From: Nemertoderma westbladi
Lineage: Eukaryota > Xenacoelomorpha > Nemertodermatida > Nemertodermatidae
DNA: 64,000 bases
Direction: 5' to 3'
Assembly (NCBI GenBank): GCA_032718475.1
Contig: JAUCBJ010008979.1
Coordinates: forward strand, 1 to 64,000
Shown: positions 1 through 10,023 of the stretch, piece by piece
Layout: each line of letters starts with the position of its first letter
Numbering within the stretch: position 1 is the first letter of the stretch
Made by a program: the position numbers and the translations under genes
The notes under the pieces: generated by a model
What the model saw: the letters and a program-made list of their open reading frames with translations, nothing else
Told to the model about the DNA's origin: nothing
Databases searched by the model: none

Positions 1-180
1 TTTCCTAAAAATCTATTGTCTTCCTAATAGTGAAAACAGTTTTCAAAAATATTGGGAAGTTTTCGAGTTATAGCACCATTTTTTAACCCTACTTTTGGCA
101 CGTTTTTTGAAAATTACATTGCATGAAATATGATTTGTAACAACTCTATTTTTGATTTACCCCGGTTTTTTGTTGTTTGC

Positions 181-900
181 CATTAGATGGAATTCATGTA
201 AATTAATTTATAAATTTCAAACTTGTTTTTTACGGCGGTTGCCAAATTTTGATGCCAGCACCAAATTTTGAAATATCTCACTTTTGTAAATTGATTGTTT
301 GAACCTGTTTTTTTGCGCAATAGGGGTTTTTTGTGGTTATGGTTTCGATGGAATAAATACGAGTTGCACCAGGGTTATCAAACTTGTTTTTTTCGGTGCT
401 GTGGGCAAAACTTTGGCGCCAGCACGAAATTTTGAAAATACATTCAATAGTTCAATTGCCTGTGACAATTTATTTCTCGCGTTTTAGAGGTTTAAGGCGG
501 TTCTGAATCCAATGGAATAAATAATTATCTAACTAGACATCTCAAACTTGTATTTTTCGGAAGTGGATGCAAAATTTCTTGCTAGCACCAAATTTTGAAA
601 TCCATCAAATAAATCAAATGAATGGGTATTTACTTTATACTGGTTTGAGAGGGTTCTAAATTCAATGGAATAAGGTAAAATTGCATAAGAGTTTTCAAAC
701 TTGTATTACAAATTCTTTTCAAATTTTTGAAAATAAGCAAGATAGTATCATCTTGTTTCTTGCGTTATACGGGTGTCTGACTGCGAGGGTCCTGAATCCG
801 ATGAAATCAATAAAAACAGCACACAGGACATATCAAACTTGTACTTTTTGGTGATGGGCACGAAATTTTGTGCTAGCACCAAAATTTACCATATTACGCC
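181..900. repeat. Diverged ~160-bp tandem repeat, five copies
   Basis: Five diverged copies follow one another. Each carries an early block like 'ctgaatccaatggaataa', then 'tcaaacttgt' (near 216, 379, 544, 698 and 833), then 'gctagcaccaaattttgaaa' or a close relative. Spacing is about 163, 165, 154 and 135 bp. The short ORF at 299-487 lies inside this repeat and is not supported as a gene. Bases 1-180 are AT-rich and show nothing recognisable. Confidence 0.7.
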
Positions 901-1052
901 GAAAAATACGAGTAGCAACTGAGCAATGATCTGGAAAATTTGAAATGTGTTCCATTAGAATCAGCGTCCCAGAAAACCTGAAAATATGAATTTATACAGT
1001 AGCATCGTATTGGTGAATTAATAATTTTATACCCTGGTACTAATAGGGTTAA

Positions 1053-1290
1053 CATCATGAAACACTACGGGCAACATCATGAAACACTACGGGCAACATC
1101 ATGAAACACTGCGGGCAACATTATGAAATACAGCGAGCAACCTCAAGAAACAATGTGGGAAACCTCATGAAACACTGCTGCTGGCAACCTCATGAAACAC
1201 AGCGAGCAACCTCATGAAACACTGTGGGAAACCTCATGAAAGACTGGGAAACACTGTGGGCAACATCATGAAACACTGCGGGCAACCCCA
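1053..1290. repeat. 22-bp minisatellite
   Basis: About ten units of roughly 22 bp built on 'catcatgaaacactacggg' plus 'caa', with variants such as 'cctcatgaaacactgtggg'. One unit is expanded by about 3 bp (near 1163) and another by about 10 bp (near 1232). The flanks 901-1052 and 1291-1527 are AT-rich and show no gene. Confidence 0.85.
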
Positions 1291-1535
1291 TAGCACATCT
1301 CAAAATGTGGAGTGTTAAAAGTATTAACTTTCAATTCGAATATAAATCTAATCTAGGAATTCCGAAGAACTTTACTTCTAACTGAAACTAAATAGAATCG
1401 TAAAAAATTGTTAATAGTCTAAATATGTGAAGTCTCAATTTGAGTTGTCGTTTACTTCTGTAAACCACAGCTGAACTCAGTGATACCCATTTCCTCTTAA
1501 TCATAGATTCTGACTGGTATTTAAAACCATCTTAC

Positions 1536-2993
1536 TACTACTAGGTCGAGCGAACTCGGACAGTGGAAATGAGATTCTTCCAACCTTCCCGATTCTCCAT
1601 AGGTGTCGCAATTTCGTTTCTCCCAAGTTCAGTATCACTTCCAAGTTGATCTATATTTGTTATGGCCGGTCGTCCACGACTACGCTTTCCATGTGTTGGT
1701 TGCCAGAAAAGTAGATCTGGTATGACCTCGTCTTTACTTCTCAAGCAGTGCCCACTGAATCTTAATCTGCATTCACGGAGGGTGGTTGATACAGATGGTA
1801 TAGTACCATAGAGCTCGGCGTTTGTTATGTGTTGTCCCAGCTGATGTTTAGGGCTGCCCTTAGTAGTCTTGTGTAGCAACGATCAATTCGGTGTTCAAGT
1901 GATTTCGTCAGTGTCCAGGTATCATCCCCGTATAAAAGTACACTTTCCATTGTGACTCGAAATAACTTAGTCTTCAGGTGCCTGGAAAGATCTGATTTCC
2001 ACATGGTATCAATTTTGATAGAGCTACCCATGCATTTGCTTTCCTAACTTCTATGTCCTTTTTGCTACTCTCTATTCATGATCCAAGATACTGGAAGTCG
2101 TAAACCTTCCTTAGTTGAGTATTATCAATTATTGTCAAGTTTCCATTAACATAAAAAGTCATGAATTCGATCTTGGTAGCATTTATATGCAATCCAACCT
2201 CCTTAGCAGCCCTCTCCACTTTATGTAGTAGAAGCTGTGCATCTGCTAGCGTATTAGAGAGCAGGGCGATGTCATCCGCAAAGTCGCTGTCTGTGACTAG
2301 TTGCCGGATATCTACTACTTCTGCGTTCTTGAAGTGTGAATGCCAGATCTTCACCCTTTGTGGCCGTCCTCATTGCGTAATCCAGTACAATTACAAATAG
2401 CAATGGCGCCAATGAGTCACCTTGCAGTACCCCAGCCAGGATTGAGAAAAACTCAGCTTCACCATCTGGTGAGAGTACCTGCGCTTCTGTGTCACAATAT
2501 AACAATCCAATGCCAGCCACAATTACCTCTGGTATTCCATAAGCTCTTAGGATTTCAAGCATTTTACCTCTATGGATGGAGTCGAATGCCTTCTTGAAGT
2601 CCTCAAGTCAGGACAACGGGGAGATTCTTTTACTTAATTCCCTCAATCAGTCTCCGTAGCGCGTGAGGTCTAATTCTATACGTTCTAATTCTTTGGCAGC
2701 TACCACAAGCAGACAGATCCCACGATAGTTTGTTGGTACACCGAGGTCGCCTTTCTTAGGGAGAGGACTTAGTTGACCTTTGTCCAAATTGGTGGTGGCT
2801 TTTCCCCTTTTAACATCCGGTTGCAAACATTCAATAATGGTCTGTTTAGCACTTCTGTTTTCCATACCTCCGCTGGGATTTCATCTAATTCACCCGCTTT
2901 ATGATTGGACATTCTTTTAATGCTTCTTTGGAGTTCGGCAGGTGTGAAGTCCCCTGTCTCTATAGGTAGTGTCTTGTCATATATTTTAATAAT
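1536..2993 (-). mobile_element. 5'-truncated RTE-like LINE copy (RT pseudogene)
   Basis: This is a non-LTR retrotransposon remnant read on the minus strand. Fragments in several frames rebuild the reverse transcriptase. They include a linker ('PPIWTKVN', 'PKKGDLGVPTNYRGICL'), the catalytic 'FADD' in 'DSDFADDIALLSN', and the C-terminal 'LRFSGHCLRSKDEVIPDLLF' and 'PTHGKRSRGRP'. The element is truncated at its 5' end near 2987, at the same protein region ('KIYDKTLPIETGDF') that lies inside the copies at 7413 and 13365. Its 3' end has a short (TAG)n tail next to 1536. The 8-bp CATCTTAC occurs at 1528-1535 and 2994-3001 and fits a target-site duplication. Frameshifts and stops make it non-functional. 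The clade call (RTE-like) rests on motif style and the simple-repeat tail. Confidence 0.8.
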
Positions 2994-3279
2994 CATCTTA
3001 CAGTGAAAAAAATATATGTTTATATCCCATGGGGACATGGCAACGGGTAATTTCCCCGTACCTTTATGGGCAAGGGAGCTTTTGCACACATACACCCTCC
3101 TGTTCATTAGTATTGAACTTAAATATATATTTATATTTATCTATGGTTAATAGAAAGTCCTGGGCGGCCTACCAAAGAGTATAACATGTATCCTATTAGG
3201 TATCGTTTAGTAAACATTTAATATATATATATTAACATATATTATTTTTATTTTAAATATATATATATTAAATACATAC

Positions 3280-3399
3280 ATTGCTCTGCCTGGTTGTTTG
3301 TCGATAGAAGTGAATTCAAATCTTCCCAATCACCAGTAGCTGTTGGATTGTCTCTATCGTACCATTGACTCAATGGTCCAGGACATTGGCTTGGGCTAC
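3280..3399 (-). CDS. Host gene exon: N-terminal half of a WxxW domain
   Basis: This internal exon is not in the list of long ORFs and was found by comparison with the exon at 5450-5572. On the minus strand it follows an acceptor 'atcccaaacag', starts with two bases completing a codon, and ends in phase 1 before the donor 'gtatgt'. It encodes about 40 residues with 'CPGPLSQWYDRDNPTATGDW', then 'EDLNSLLSTNNQAEQ'. This matches the first half of WxxW domains (Mucin2_WxxW type, seen in mucins, CILP and many invertebrate secreted proteins), with Leu in place of the first Trp. The length divisible by three and the 1-1 phase are typical of shuffled extracellular modules. The matching C-half exon should lie downstream (below 3280) but is not in the window. 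The intervening intron contains the LINE at 1536-2993. Confidence 0.8.
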
Positions 3400-3534
3400 C
3401 TGTTTGGGATATATAACAATATTCCTTAAACTAAATTAAAATTACTGTAGGCCTATCCTAATCGTATACATCTATCCAATACCCATAATACACTATATAT
3501 CCATACTACAATAATACTTAATACTTAATACAGC

Positions 3535-4719
3535 AGGAACAAACCTACCCGGACAGAAGAAACAAACCTACCCGGACACCAGGAACAAACCTACCCGGAC
3601 AGCATAAAGAAACCTACCCGCACACCAGGAACAAACATACCCGGACACCAGGAACAAACCTCCCGGACAGCATAAAGAAACCTACCTGGACAGCAGGAAC
3701 AAACCTACCCGGACACCAGGAACAAACCTACCCGGACAGCATAAAGAAACCTACCCGGACACCAGGAACAAACCTACCCGGACACCAGGAACAAACCTAC
3801 CCGGACACCAGGAACAAACCTACCCGGACAGCATAAAGAAACCTACCCGCACACCAGGAACAAACATACCCGGACACCAGGAACAAACCTCCCGGACAGC
3901 ATAAAGAAACCTACCTGGACAGCAGGAACAAACCTACCCGGACACCAGGAACAAACCTACCCGGACAGCATAAAGAAACCTACCCGCACACCAGGAACAA
4001 ACCTACCCGGACAGCATAAAGAAACCTACCCGGACACCAGGAACAAACCTACCCGGACACCAGGAACAAACCTACCCGGACAGCATAAAGAAACCTACCC
4101 GGACACCAGGAACAAACCTACCCGGACACCAGGAACAAACCTACCCGGACAGCATAAAGAAACCTACCCGGACACCAGGAACAAACCTACCCGGACACCA
4201 GGAACAAACCTACCCGGACACCAGGAACAAACCTACCCGGACAGCATAAAGAAACCTACCCGGACACCAGGAACAAACCTACCCGGACACCAGGAACAAA
4301 CCTACCCGGACAGCATAAAGAAACCTACCAGGACACAAGGAACAAACCTACCCGGACAGCAGGAACAAACCTACCCAGACAGCATAAAGAAACATACCCG
4401 GACAGCATAAAGAAACCTACCTGGACAGCAGGAACAAACCTACCCGGACACCAGGAACAAACCTACCCGGACAGCATAAAGAAACCTACCAGGACACAAG
4501 GAACAAACCTACCCGGACAGCAGGAACAAACCTACCCAGACAGCATAAAGAAACCTACCCGGACAGCATAAAGAAACCTACCTGGACAGCAGGAACAAAC
4601 CTACCCGGACAGCATAAAGAAACCTACCCGGACAGCATAAAGAAACCTACCTGGACAGCAGGAACAAACCTACCCGGACACCAGGAACAAACCTACCCGG
4701 ACAGCAGGAACAAACCTAC
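3535..4719 (-). repeat. 23-bp minisatellite copying a splice donor
   Basis: About 50 tandem 23-bp units lie in the intron directly downstream (in the minus-strand sense) of the exon ending at 4720. On the plus strand, units are 'acctacccggacaccagg' plus 'aacaa', or 'acctacccggacagcataaa' plus 'gaa', in alternating runs. Read on the minus strand, each unit holds 'ctgctgtccgg' or 'ctggtgtccgg' followed by 'gtaggtttgttc'. That is the last 11 exonic bases plus the first 12 intronic bases of the neighbouring exon. The array therefore multiplies that exon/intron junction. Internal longer-period duplications, such as the repeated 'ccaggacacaagg' block near 4328 and 4490, show later rearrangement. 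Confidence 0.9.
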
Positions 4720-4905
4720 CCGGACAGCAGAACCGTATCTCATAATCATCGCACTGGTTGCCGTTGCTCTGATCACTATTTCTACAAATAAGACCATCAG
4801 CTGAATACATGTGAAAGGTGTCCCCGGTTGCCAAGGCATTGATGTGAGTTTGAGCAGTCCTAGCCTCAGAAAATACTGGTTGAAAGCAATTGTGTGCAGT
4901 AAACC
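4720..4905 (-). CDS. Host gene exon: C-terminal half of a WxxW domain
   Basis: On the minus strand the acceptor is 'tatttttcag' at 4906 and up, the exon is 186 nt, and the donor is 'gtaggt' starting at 4719, all in phase 1-1. It encodes about 62 residues. Visible blocks are 'FTAHNCFQPVFSEARTAQTH', then 'ATGDTFHMYSADGLICRN', then 'QCDDYEIRFCCPG'. The pattern (an early Cys, Gly-Leu-x-Cys-Arg-Asn, then C-x-D-Y-E-x-R-F-C-C) is the second half of WxxW domains and completes the half in the exon at 5450-5572. It has the same length and phase as the exon at 59921-60106, so the two are paralogous modules. The domain is known from secreted and gel-forming proteins. The function of this particular protein is unknown. 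Confidence 0.87.
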
Positions 4906-5060
4906 CTGAAAAATAAACGTAATTAGGATATCATTTTTATAAAATTAATTTCAATAATAAGTGTATAACACTAGATATAGCACAGTATAATAACACTGTT
5001 GTAATAGAATCGATAGATGTAGAGTAGAAGGTGTGGACTATTTATTACGTACTGTAGATT

Positions 5061-5344
5061 TCTGTCTATACTGGATGCTCCTCTACCAGTGTTAGGTAAC
5101 CTAACCCAGGAGGCACACTTGGTTCAGTGTGTAACAAAGGACCCCTACAGTCGGCAGCAGGGCTGTAGGCCATGGATAGGCGGAAGGTAATCAACCAACG
5201 GCTAGACATGCTGACAAGGTCGGCGGAAGGTAATCAACCAACGGCGATCTACTGCGAAGACGCTTGTAGGAGTTGCGACCACAAGCGGTTTACTCTCGCA
5301 ACTGAGAGATATTATGTCCGAGTTCGCTCGACCTAGTAGTAGTA
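5061..5344 (+). mobile_element. Short non-autonomous LINE derivative (5' end + 3' end)
   Basis: Bases from 'tctgtctatactggatg' (5063) to about 5310 match the 5' end of the LINE at 6709-6960, including the ATG region at 5172. They then jump directly to the last ~30 bases of the same LINE, 'gtccgagttcgctcgacc', followed by 'tagtagtag'. All of EN and RT is missing. A perfect 10-bp duplication, gtactgtaga, flanks it at 5051-5060 and 5345-5354, so the short form itself was retroposed. It sits inside the 544-bp intron between the two exons of one WxxW domain. An ORF-like start ('MDRRKVINQRLDMLTRSAEG' in the full copy) is kept but then runs into the 3' end. Confidence 0.85.
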
Positions 5345-5449
5345 GTACTGTAGAGTTATAGCATCGACAATAATGGACAGACATTACCAGTATTAAGTTT
5401 CACCACTGCATGGGGCACAATAATAGATTGCGGTTTATCTAATACTAAC

Positions 5450-5572
5450 ATTCGTCTGCTTGATTATTGGATGAAAGTAAGGAACTGAGTTCCTCCCAAT
5501 CCCCGGTTCCACTAGGGTTGTCTCTGTCGTACCATTGACTTATTGCTCCGTCGCATTCTGGGTGGTCTTCTT
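5450..5572 (-). CDS. Host gene exon: N-terminal half of a WxxW domain
   Basis: A minus-strand exon of 123 nt (41 codons), with acceptor 'atgttatttgcag' above 5572 and donor 'gttagt' starting at 5449, phase 1-1. It encodes 'EDHPECDGAISQWYDRDNP' then 'SGTGDWEELSSLLSSNNQAD'. This is closely related to the exon at 3280-3399 and to the first half of WxxW domains. The first Trp of the WxxW motif is Ile here. With the exon at 4720-4905 it forms one complete domain. A longer open frame (to 5747) continues upstream of the acceptor, but that part is AT-rich intronic translation and is excluded. The preceding exon in the transcript is 54.3 kb away, at 59921-60106. Confidence 0.85.
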
Positions 5573-5589
5573 CTGCAAATAACATTTTG

Positions 5590-6095
5590 CAATTAATAGA
5601 AGCAAGCACCCAAAAGCTTGAATTGATGGATATAATAAGATATATAGATATAAGATAGATAGATATAATAGAATTGAATTGATACAAAGTGCTCAATTGT
5701 GTAACAAAATATAATAACTGGAAAAATAATAAAAATAAAAAAACCAACTACACTGATGTAATAATTAACAATTATTTACGTGCCGTCGATACAAAGCAAT
5801 TTCAACGCCACTTTACTTCAAGGTATGTTATATTTACTTCCACAGTTTACATATGTTATATCATGTTCGCGTTATTATCATTGCCGATGTCGGGCATATA
5901 TGAAATTCATAAACTCTAATAAATGAATAATCCGAAAAGTCCCGGGCACCATGTGCAAAAAACCGGAAGGGCAAAAAGTTAAAATTAATTAAGTTATGGC
6001 GGTTTTTAATGACGACTAAACAACAAAACCGTCACTCACAATGAATTCCCAGAATTCAAGTACAATCTGGCACCAGGTAGAGTTCATGGATGCCA
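5590..6095. other. AT-rich intronic stretch, no gene seen
   Basis: A low-complexity 'atagatagatataat' stretch at about 5630-5690 is followed by AT-rich DNA. The open frame at 5689-5919 has no recognisable domain and no codon bias, and is not called. Confidence 0.5.
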
Positions 6096-6099
6096 AAGG

Positions 6100-6465
6100 A
6101 CAAATGCCTGAGTGGTAATGGTCGCCTAGCATGATCCTGAAAAGGATTCGGAGTAGGGTGACACTAGGCGTCAAAAAGGCAGGGGCCCCAAGCTGAGCCG
6201 GTTGGCGTAGCACCAGCCTGAAAAGGATTCATATTACATTGACACTATGCAGAGTGCGGGAGATAGGGACAGCCGAAACCCGAGCTAAGCCGCTTGACTT
6301 GCCTTAGGACCAACCCTGAAAGGGATTGCGAGGGGTGAATGGAACACAAGGGACCAACCAAGGGACTCAGACCGCCCGAGCCCTGCTGGTCAGCTTGGTG
6401 CGACCCTGAAAAGGATACGAACCCTGGTGACACTAGGCGTCGTGAGGACCAGACAAACCCCGAAG
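6100..6465. repeat. Diverged ~83-94-bp GC-richer tandem repeat (piggyBac left flank)
   Basis: About four diverged units share 'cctgaaaaggattcgg' or relatives near 6136, 6219, 6313 and 6404. They are separated by 'gtgacactaggcgtc'-like and 'aagccgcttgacttgcctta'-like blocks. The same family continues on the far side of the piggyBac element (12124-12380: 'gctgcttgacttgcctta', 'gacactaggcaaagcg'). The transposon therefore inserted into a pre-existing repeat tract. The origin of the repeat is not recognised. Confidence 0.6.
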
Positions 6466-6469
6466 TTAA

Positions 6470-6485
6470 CCCTCTACTGCATGAT
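6470..6485 (+). repeat. piggyBac left terminal inverted repeat
   Basis: CCCTCTACTGCATGAT directly follows TTAA. It matches the reverse complement of 12104-12119 at 14 of 16 positions. Confidence 0.8.
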
Positions 6486-6820
6486 TTTCGAATTTGAGAG
6501 AAAAAATTTTTTTTTCCGTAATTTGGATAATAAATGAGCCAAACAATACCATGGAATAATAAAATTTAGAAATATTATATTATAGATCAATATTTATATT
6601 TGTATCATATTCGCTACAATATGTAATTTGTTTTGTAACACCTTGTATATTTGCATTGAAGGCAAAGGCTTGAGTATGCATCTGCAATAGAGATGATACA
6701 CGCCCCGCTCTGTCTATACTGGATGATCCTCTACCAGTGTTAGGTAACCTAACCCAGGAGGCACACTTGGTTAAGGGTGTAACAAAGGGACCCCTACAGT
6801 CGGCAGCAGGGCTGTAGGCC

Positions 6821-7030
6821 ATGGATAGACGGAAGGTAATCAACCAACGGCTAGACATGCTGACAAGGTCGGCGGAAGGTAATCAACCAATGGCGACCTA
6901 CTCCGAAGACGCTTGTAGGAGTTGCGACTACAAGCGGTTTACTCTCGCAACTGAAAGATATGAGCATGAGAACCCTCCAGGAGAAATACCGGCTTGGTCG
7001 TCACCCGGGTCAACAAGGACCATCACTTAG
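6821..7030 (+). pseudogene. LINE 5' open frame (start of EN-RT protein?)
   Basis: A 69-codon frame starting 'MDRRKVINQRLDMLTRSAEG' with a short Cys pair ('DACRSCDYKRF'). The same start is present in the short derivative at 5172. It overlaps the next frame, which leads into the endonuclease, and probably represents the N-terminus of the element's protein after a frameshift. No domain is recognised. Confidence 0.4.
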
Positions 7031-7089
7031 TGGTACACCAGGCTGGGGTCGATAAATCGGCTACTGGAACAGAAGAAAGAAGAACCAAC

Positions 7090-7415
7090 CTGCTGAAATG
7101 TAAAAAGACACTAAAGATAAATGCTACAATAAACGCACGCACGCTGAAAGCACATAACACTCAGGGTGACATGGTCGCTCTAGCAATGGAATATACCATC
7201 GACATCATCTGTATCCAAGAATATCGGATTTGTCATGAAGACACTGCCATGAAGTACAATGACATTGGAAATGGATGGATGCTATTAACAACCTCAGCAG
7301 TAAGAAACTCGGCAAATGCCTCAATTGGAGGAGTAGGAATTCTGCTAAATCCATTTGCACTTAAGACCCTAAACAACATCGAATCTATAAATCAAGACTT
7401 ACCTGGCAAACTGTG
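7090..7415 (+). pseudogene. LINE endonuclease domain, N-terminal fragment
   Basis: The translation contains 'INARTLKAHNTQGDMVALAM' followed by 'IDIICIQEYRI'. This is the start of the endonuclease/exonuclease/phosphatase fold used by LINEs, with the Glu of the I-Q-E metal-binding motif present. After 'NQDLPGKL' the sequence passes straight into the spacer before RT, so the later catalytic His and Asp motifs are absent. The fragment cannot be an active nuclease. The same truncated fusion is repeated in the duplicate copy (13159-13368). Confidence 0.75.
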
Positions 7416-8992
7416 AATGAGGTATCTGGTCGAAAAAGTTGTGCAAAGGGGCGCCTCAAAGCCGATAGACCTGAAGAACGTGTTGGGAAGTGGAAAAATC
7501 ACTTCAGCAACTTGCTTGGGCAGCCACCAAACATCGAGGTCAGCCCTACAAGGAAAATATATGACAAGACACTACCTATAGAGACAGGGGACTTCATACC
7601 TGCCGAACTCCAAAGGAGCATTAAAAGCATGTCCAATAATAAAGCGAGTGGATTAGATGAAATTCCAGCGGAGGTATGGAAAACAGGAGTGCTAAACAGA
7701 CCATTATTGAATGTTTGCAACTGGATGTTAAAAGGGGAAAAGCCTCCACCAATTTGGACTAAAGGTCAACTAAAGCCTCTCCCCAAGAAAGGAGACCTCG
7801 GTATACCAACAAACTATCGTGGTATCTGTCTGCAAAATATACAATAAAATGATTCTATATAGGATTAGGCCTCACATAGAGAAACTACTGCATAAGAGCC
7901 AAAACGGATTTCGACCAAGTAGATCAACAATAGCTCAGATACTTGCACTACGGAGAGTGATTGAAGGAATTAAGTCAAAGAATCTCCCCACAGTCATGAC
8001 TTTTGTGGACTTCAAGAAGGCATTCGACTCCATCCATAGAGGTAAAATGCTTGAAATCCTAAGAGCTTATGGAATACCAGAAGTAATCATTGCTGCATTG
8101 GATTGTTATATTGTGACACAGAAGCACAGGTACTCTCACCAGATGGTGAAACTCTCGATTTCTCAATCCTGGCTGTGTACTGCAAGGTGACACATTAGCA
8201 CCATTACTATTTGTAATTGTACTGGATTACGCAATGAGGATGGCCACAAAGATCTGGGATTCCCACTTCAAGAATGCAGAAGTAGTAGATATCCGGCGAC
8301 TACAGTCACAGACACCGACTTTGCGGATGACATCAACCTGCTCTCTAATATGCTAGCAGATGCACAACTTCTACTGAATAAACTGGAGAGGGCTGCTAAG
8401 GAGGTTGGGTTGCATATTAATGCTACCAAGAACGAATTCATGACTTTTAATGTTGATGGAAACTTGACAACCATTGCTAATAATCAACTAAGGAAGGTTG
8501 ACGACTTCCAGTACCTAGGATTATGGATAGAGAGTAGCAAAAAGGACATAGAAGTTAGGAAAGCAAAGGCTTGGGTAGCTCTATCAAAAATGGATACCAT
8601 CTGGAAATCAGATCTCCCCCAGGCACCTGAAGACTAAGTTCTTTCGTGCCACAGTGGAAAGTGTATTTTTATACGGGGGTGAGACCTAGACACTGACTAA
8701 ATCACTTGAACAACGAATTGATGGTTGCTACACAAGACTACTAAGGGCAGCCCTAAACATCAGCTGGAGACAACACATGACAAATACCGAGCTTTATGGT
8801 ACAATACCATCTGTATCAACCACCCTCTGTGAACGCAGATTAAGATTCAGTGGGCACTGCTGGCGAAGTAAAGACGAGGTCATACCAGATCTACTTTTCT
8901 GGCAACCAACTCATGGAAAGCGTAGTCGTGGACGACTGGCCATAACATATATAGATCAACTTGAAAGGGATACTGAACTTGGGAGAAACTAA
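7413..8992 (+). pseudogene. LINE reverse transcriptase, frameshifted
   Basis: RT blocks appear in order but in different frames. They are 'WKNHFSNLLGQPPNIE' and 'MSNNKASGLDEIPAEVW' (7413-7847), 'NGFRPSRSTIAQILALRRVI' and motif A 'VDFKKAFDSIHRGKML' (7819-8190), and motif B around 8190-8240 ('DTLAPLLFVIVLDYAMR'). Then come catalytic 'FADD' at 8320-8331, the thumb region (8350-8637) and the C-terminal 'RRLRFSGHCWRSKDEVIP' with 'GKRSRGRLA' (8777-8992). At least three frame changes separate these blocks. It reverse-transcribed element RNA in its ancestor and is dead here. Confidence 0.8.
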
Positions 8993-9183
8993 ATTGCGAC
9001 CACTATGGAGAATCGGGAAGCCTGGAAGGATCTCATTTCCACTGTCCAAGTTCACTCGACTTAGTAGTAGTAGTAGTATATTTGCTACAATTATTTATTA
9101 ATCTTTATTTATTCACCAGTTGTAGTTATATATAAAAGACAAAGAATAATAAAGTCCACAATTGGATCGAAGGATCAAACTAA

Positions 9184-9897
9184 TTAATCTGTGTGGAATT
9201 TGAGGAAACAATTGCAAGACATGTTTAGACACAAATGAACGCGACACTTCAAACATATCAAGGGGGTGAACTGAGAACATCCTGGAAGCTTGCAACGTCC
9301 ACAGCTCTTCTTCTCTTCATCCAATACTGCCCAATGATCAACACAGACTAACCGAACTTCTTTTGGAGGCAGACAAAGAACTGGTCCCCTCTTCTTTCTT
9401 TTGAGAACAGGTTCAAGTGAGCTTCCACTAGGGTGACCTCTCTTCATTACAGTTGATTTGCTGGCGGAACATAAGGCTAACCCAATGTTAACCTTAAAAT
9501 CCATTAGGTTGTCATACTCAGGGTCGACACCTAATTGTTTGGATATCCGCCTATGTAACAACCATCCGTTCATAATTACAAGGTTAACAATGCGAAAAAA
9601 ATCCGCAAGTAATACTTGCGTACCACCCATGTGTCGATTGTAAACTTTGATTACTGCGGGACAATCTACGTCTATTTTACTCTTTAGGACTTTACTGTAA
9701 CGTTTCACAGTTCCAATGGGTTGGCTTCCAACGAAGATGGACAAAAGATAGACTAACTTGTTGTCATGCCACTTGACACAACTAAGTTCTTGCCCATCAA
9801 CGGTACAAACCCGTTCATCATAAGATCCTCTCTTCTTCATCTCATTGTCCTCTCTCATCATGCAGCCCCTCAGCCTGTTAGATCGCGCTGTACCCAA
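9184..9897 (-). pseudogene. piggyBac transposase, C-terminal half (copy A)
   Basis: A 237-codon minus-strand frame matching the C-terminal half of piggyBac transposases (DDE_Tnp_1_7 type). 'GTARSNRLRGCMM', 'KKRGSYDERV' and 'VKWHDNKLVYLLS' include the third catalytic Asp, in W-x-D-N-K. 'CPAVIKVYNRHMGGTQVLLAD' follows (reported as two overlapping blocks). The C-terminus has a Cys-rich zinc-binding tail ('CGRCKLPGC', 'CLKCRVHLCLNMSCNCFLKF'), which in the family helps bind the transposon ends. The segment before it, holding the second catalytic Asp, is missing and replaced by a minisatellite, so the enzyme is inactive. Copy B at 15136-15849 differs by one residue (Val/Ile). Confidence 0.87.
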
Positions 9898-10023
9898 TGC
9901 TAGTATTCCGAGCTACTCAGTGAAACTTGTAAATCGATAGAAGTGAAATAAATTATCAAATTATACTCAATGATTCATGTGACATGGAACGGAACTGCAT
10001 AATTGAATTACAATATGGGAGCC

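Larger units (their letters stand above)
6621..9077 (+). mobile_element. RTE-like LINE, internally deleted, nested in piggyBac A
   Basis: The 5' end of this family is at 6709 or slightly before, since 'tctgtctatactggatg' is shared with the short derivative at 5063. A possible 13/14-bp target duplication, 'atatt(c/t)gctacaat', at 6607-6620 and 9078-9091 would place the insertion at 6621-9077. The 3' end is a (TAG)n tail, as in the other copies. It encodes a short N-terminal ORF (6821-7030), the start of an AP-like endonuclease (to about 7409) and then the RT. The bulk of the endonuclease is missing between these. Several frameshifts follow, so it cannot be autonomous. The clade is inferred from motifs only. 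Confidence 0.8.

Noticed and set aside
299-487. 62-codon ORF in AT-rich sequence
   Set aside because: It lies within a diverged tandem repeat and has no recognisable protein features.
1050-1290. Regulatory array (protein-binding repeats) in the 22-bp minisatellite
   Set aside because: Nothing beyond tandem repetition supports a binding function.
5573-5747. Upstream part of the open frame containing the WxxW exon
   Set aside because: It is upstream of a clear splice acceptor ('atttgcag') and encodes low-complexity Ile/Ser/Tyr sequence. It was treated as intron.
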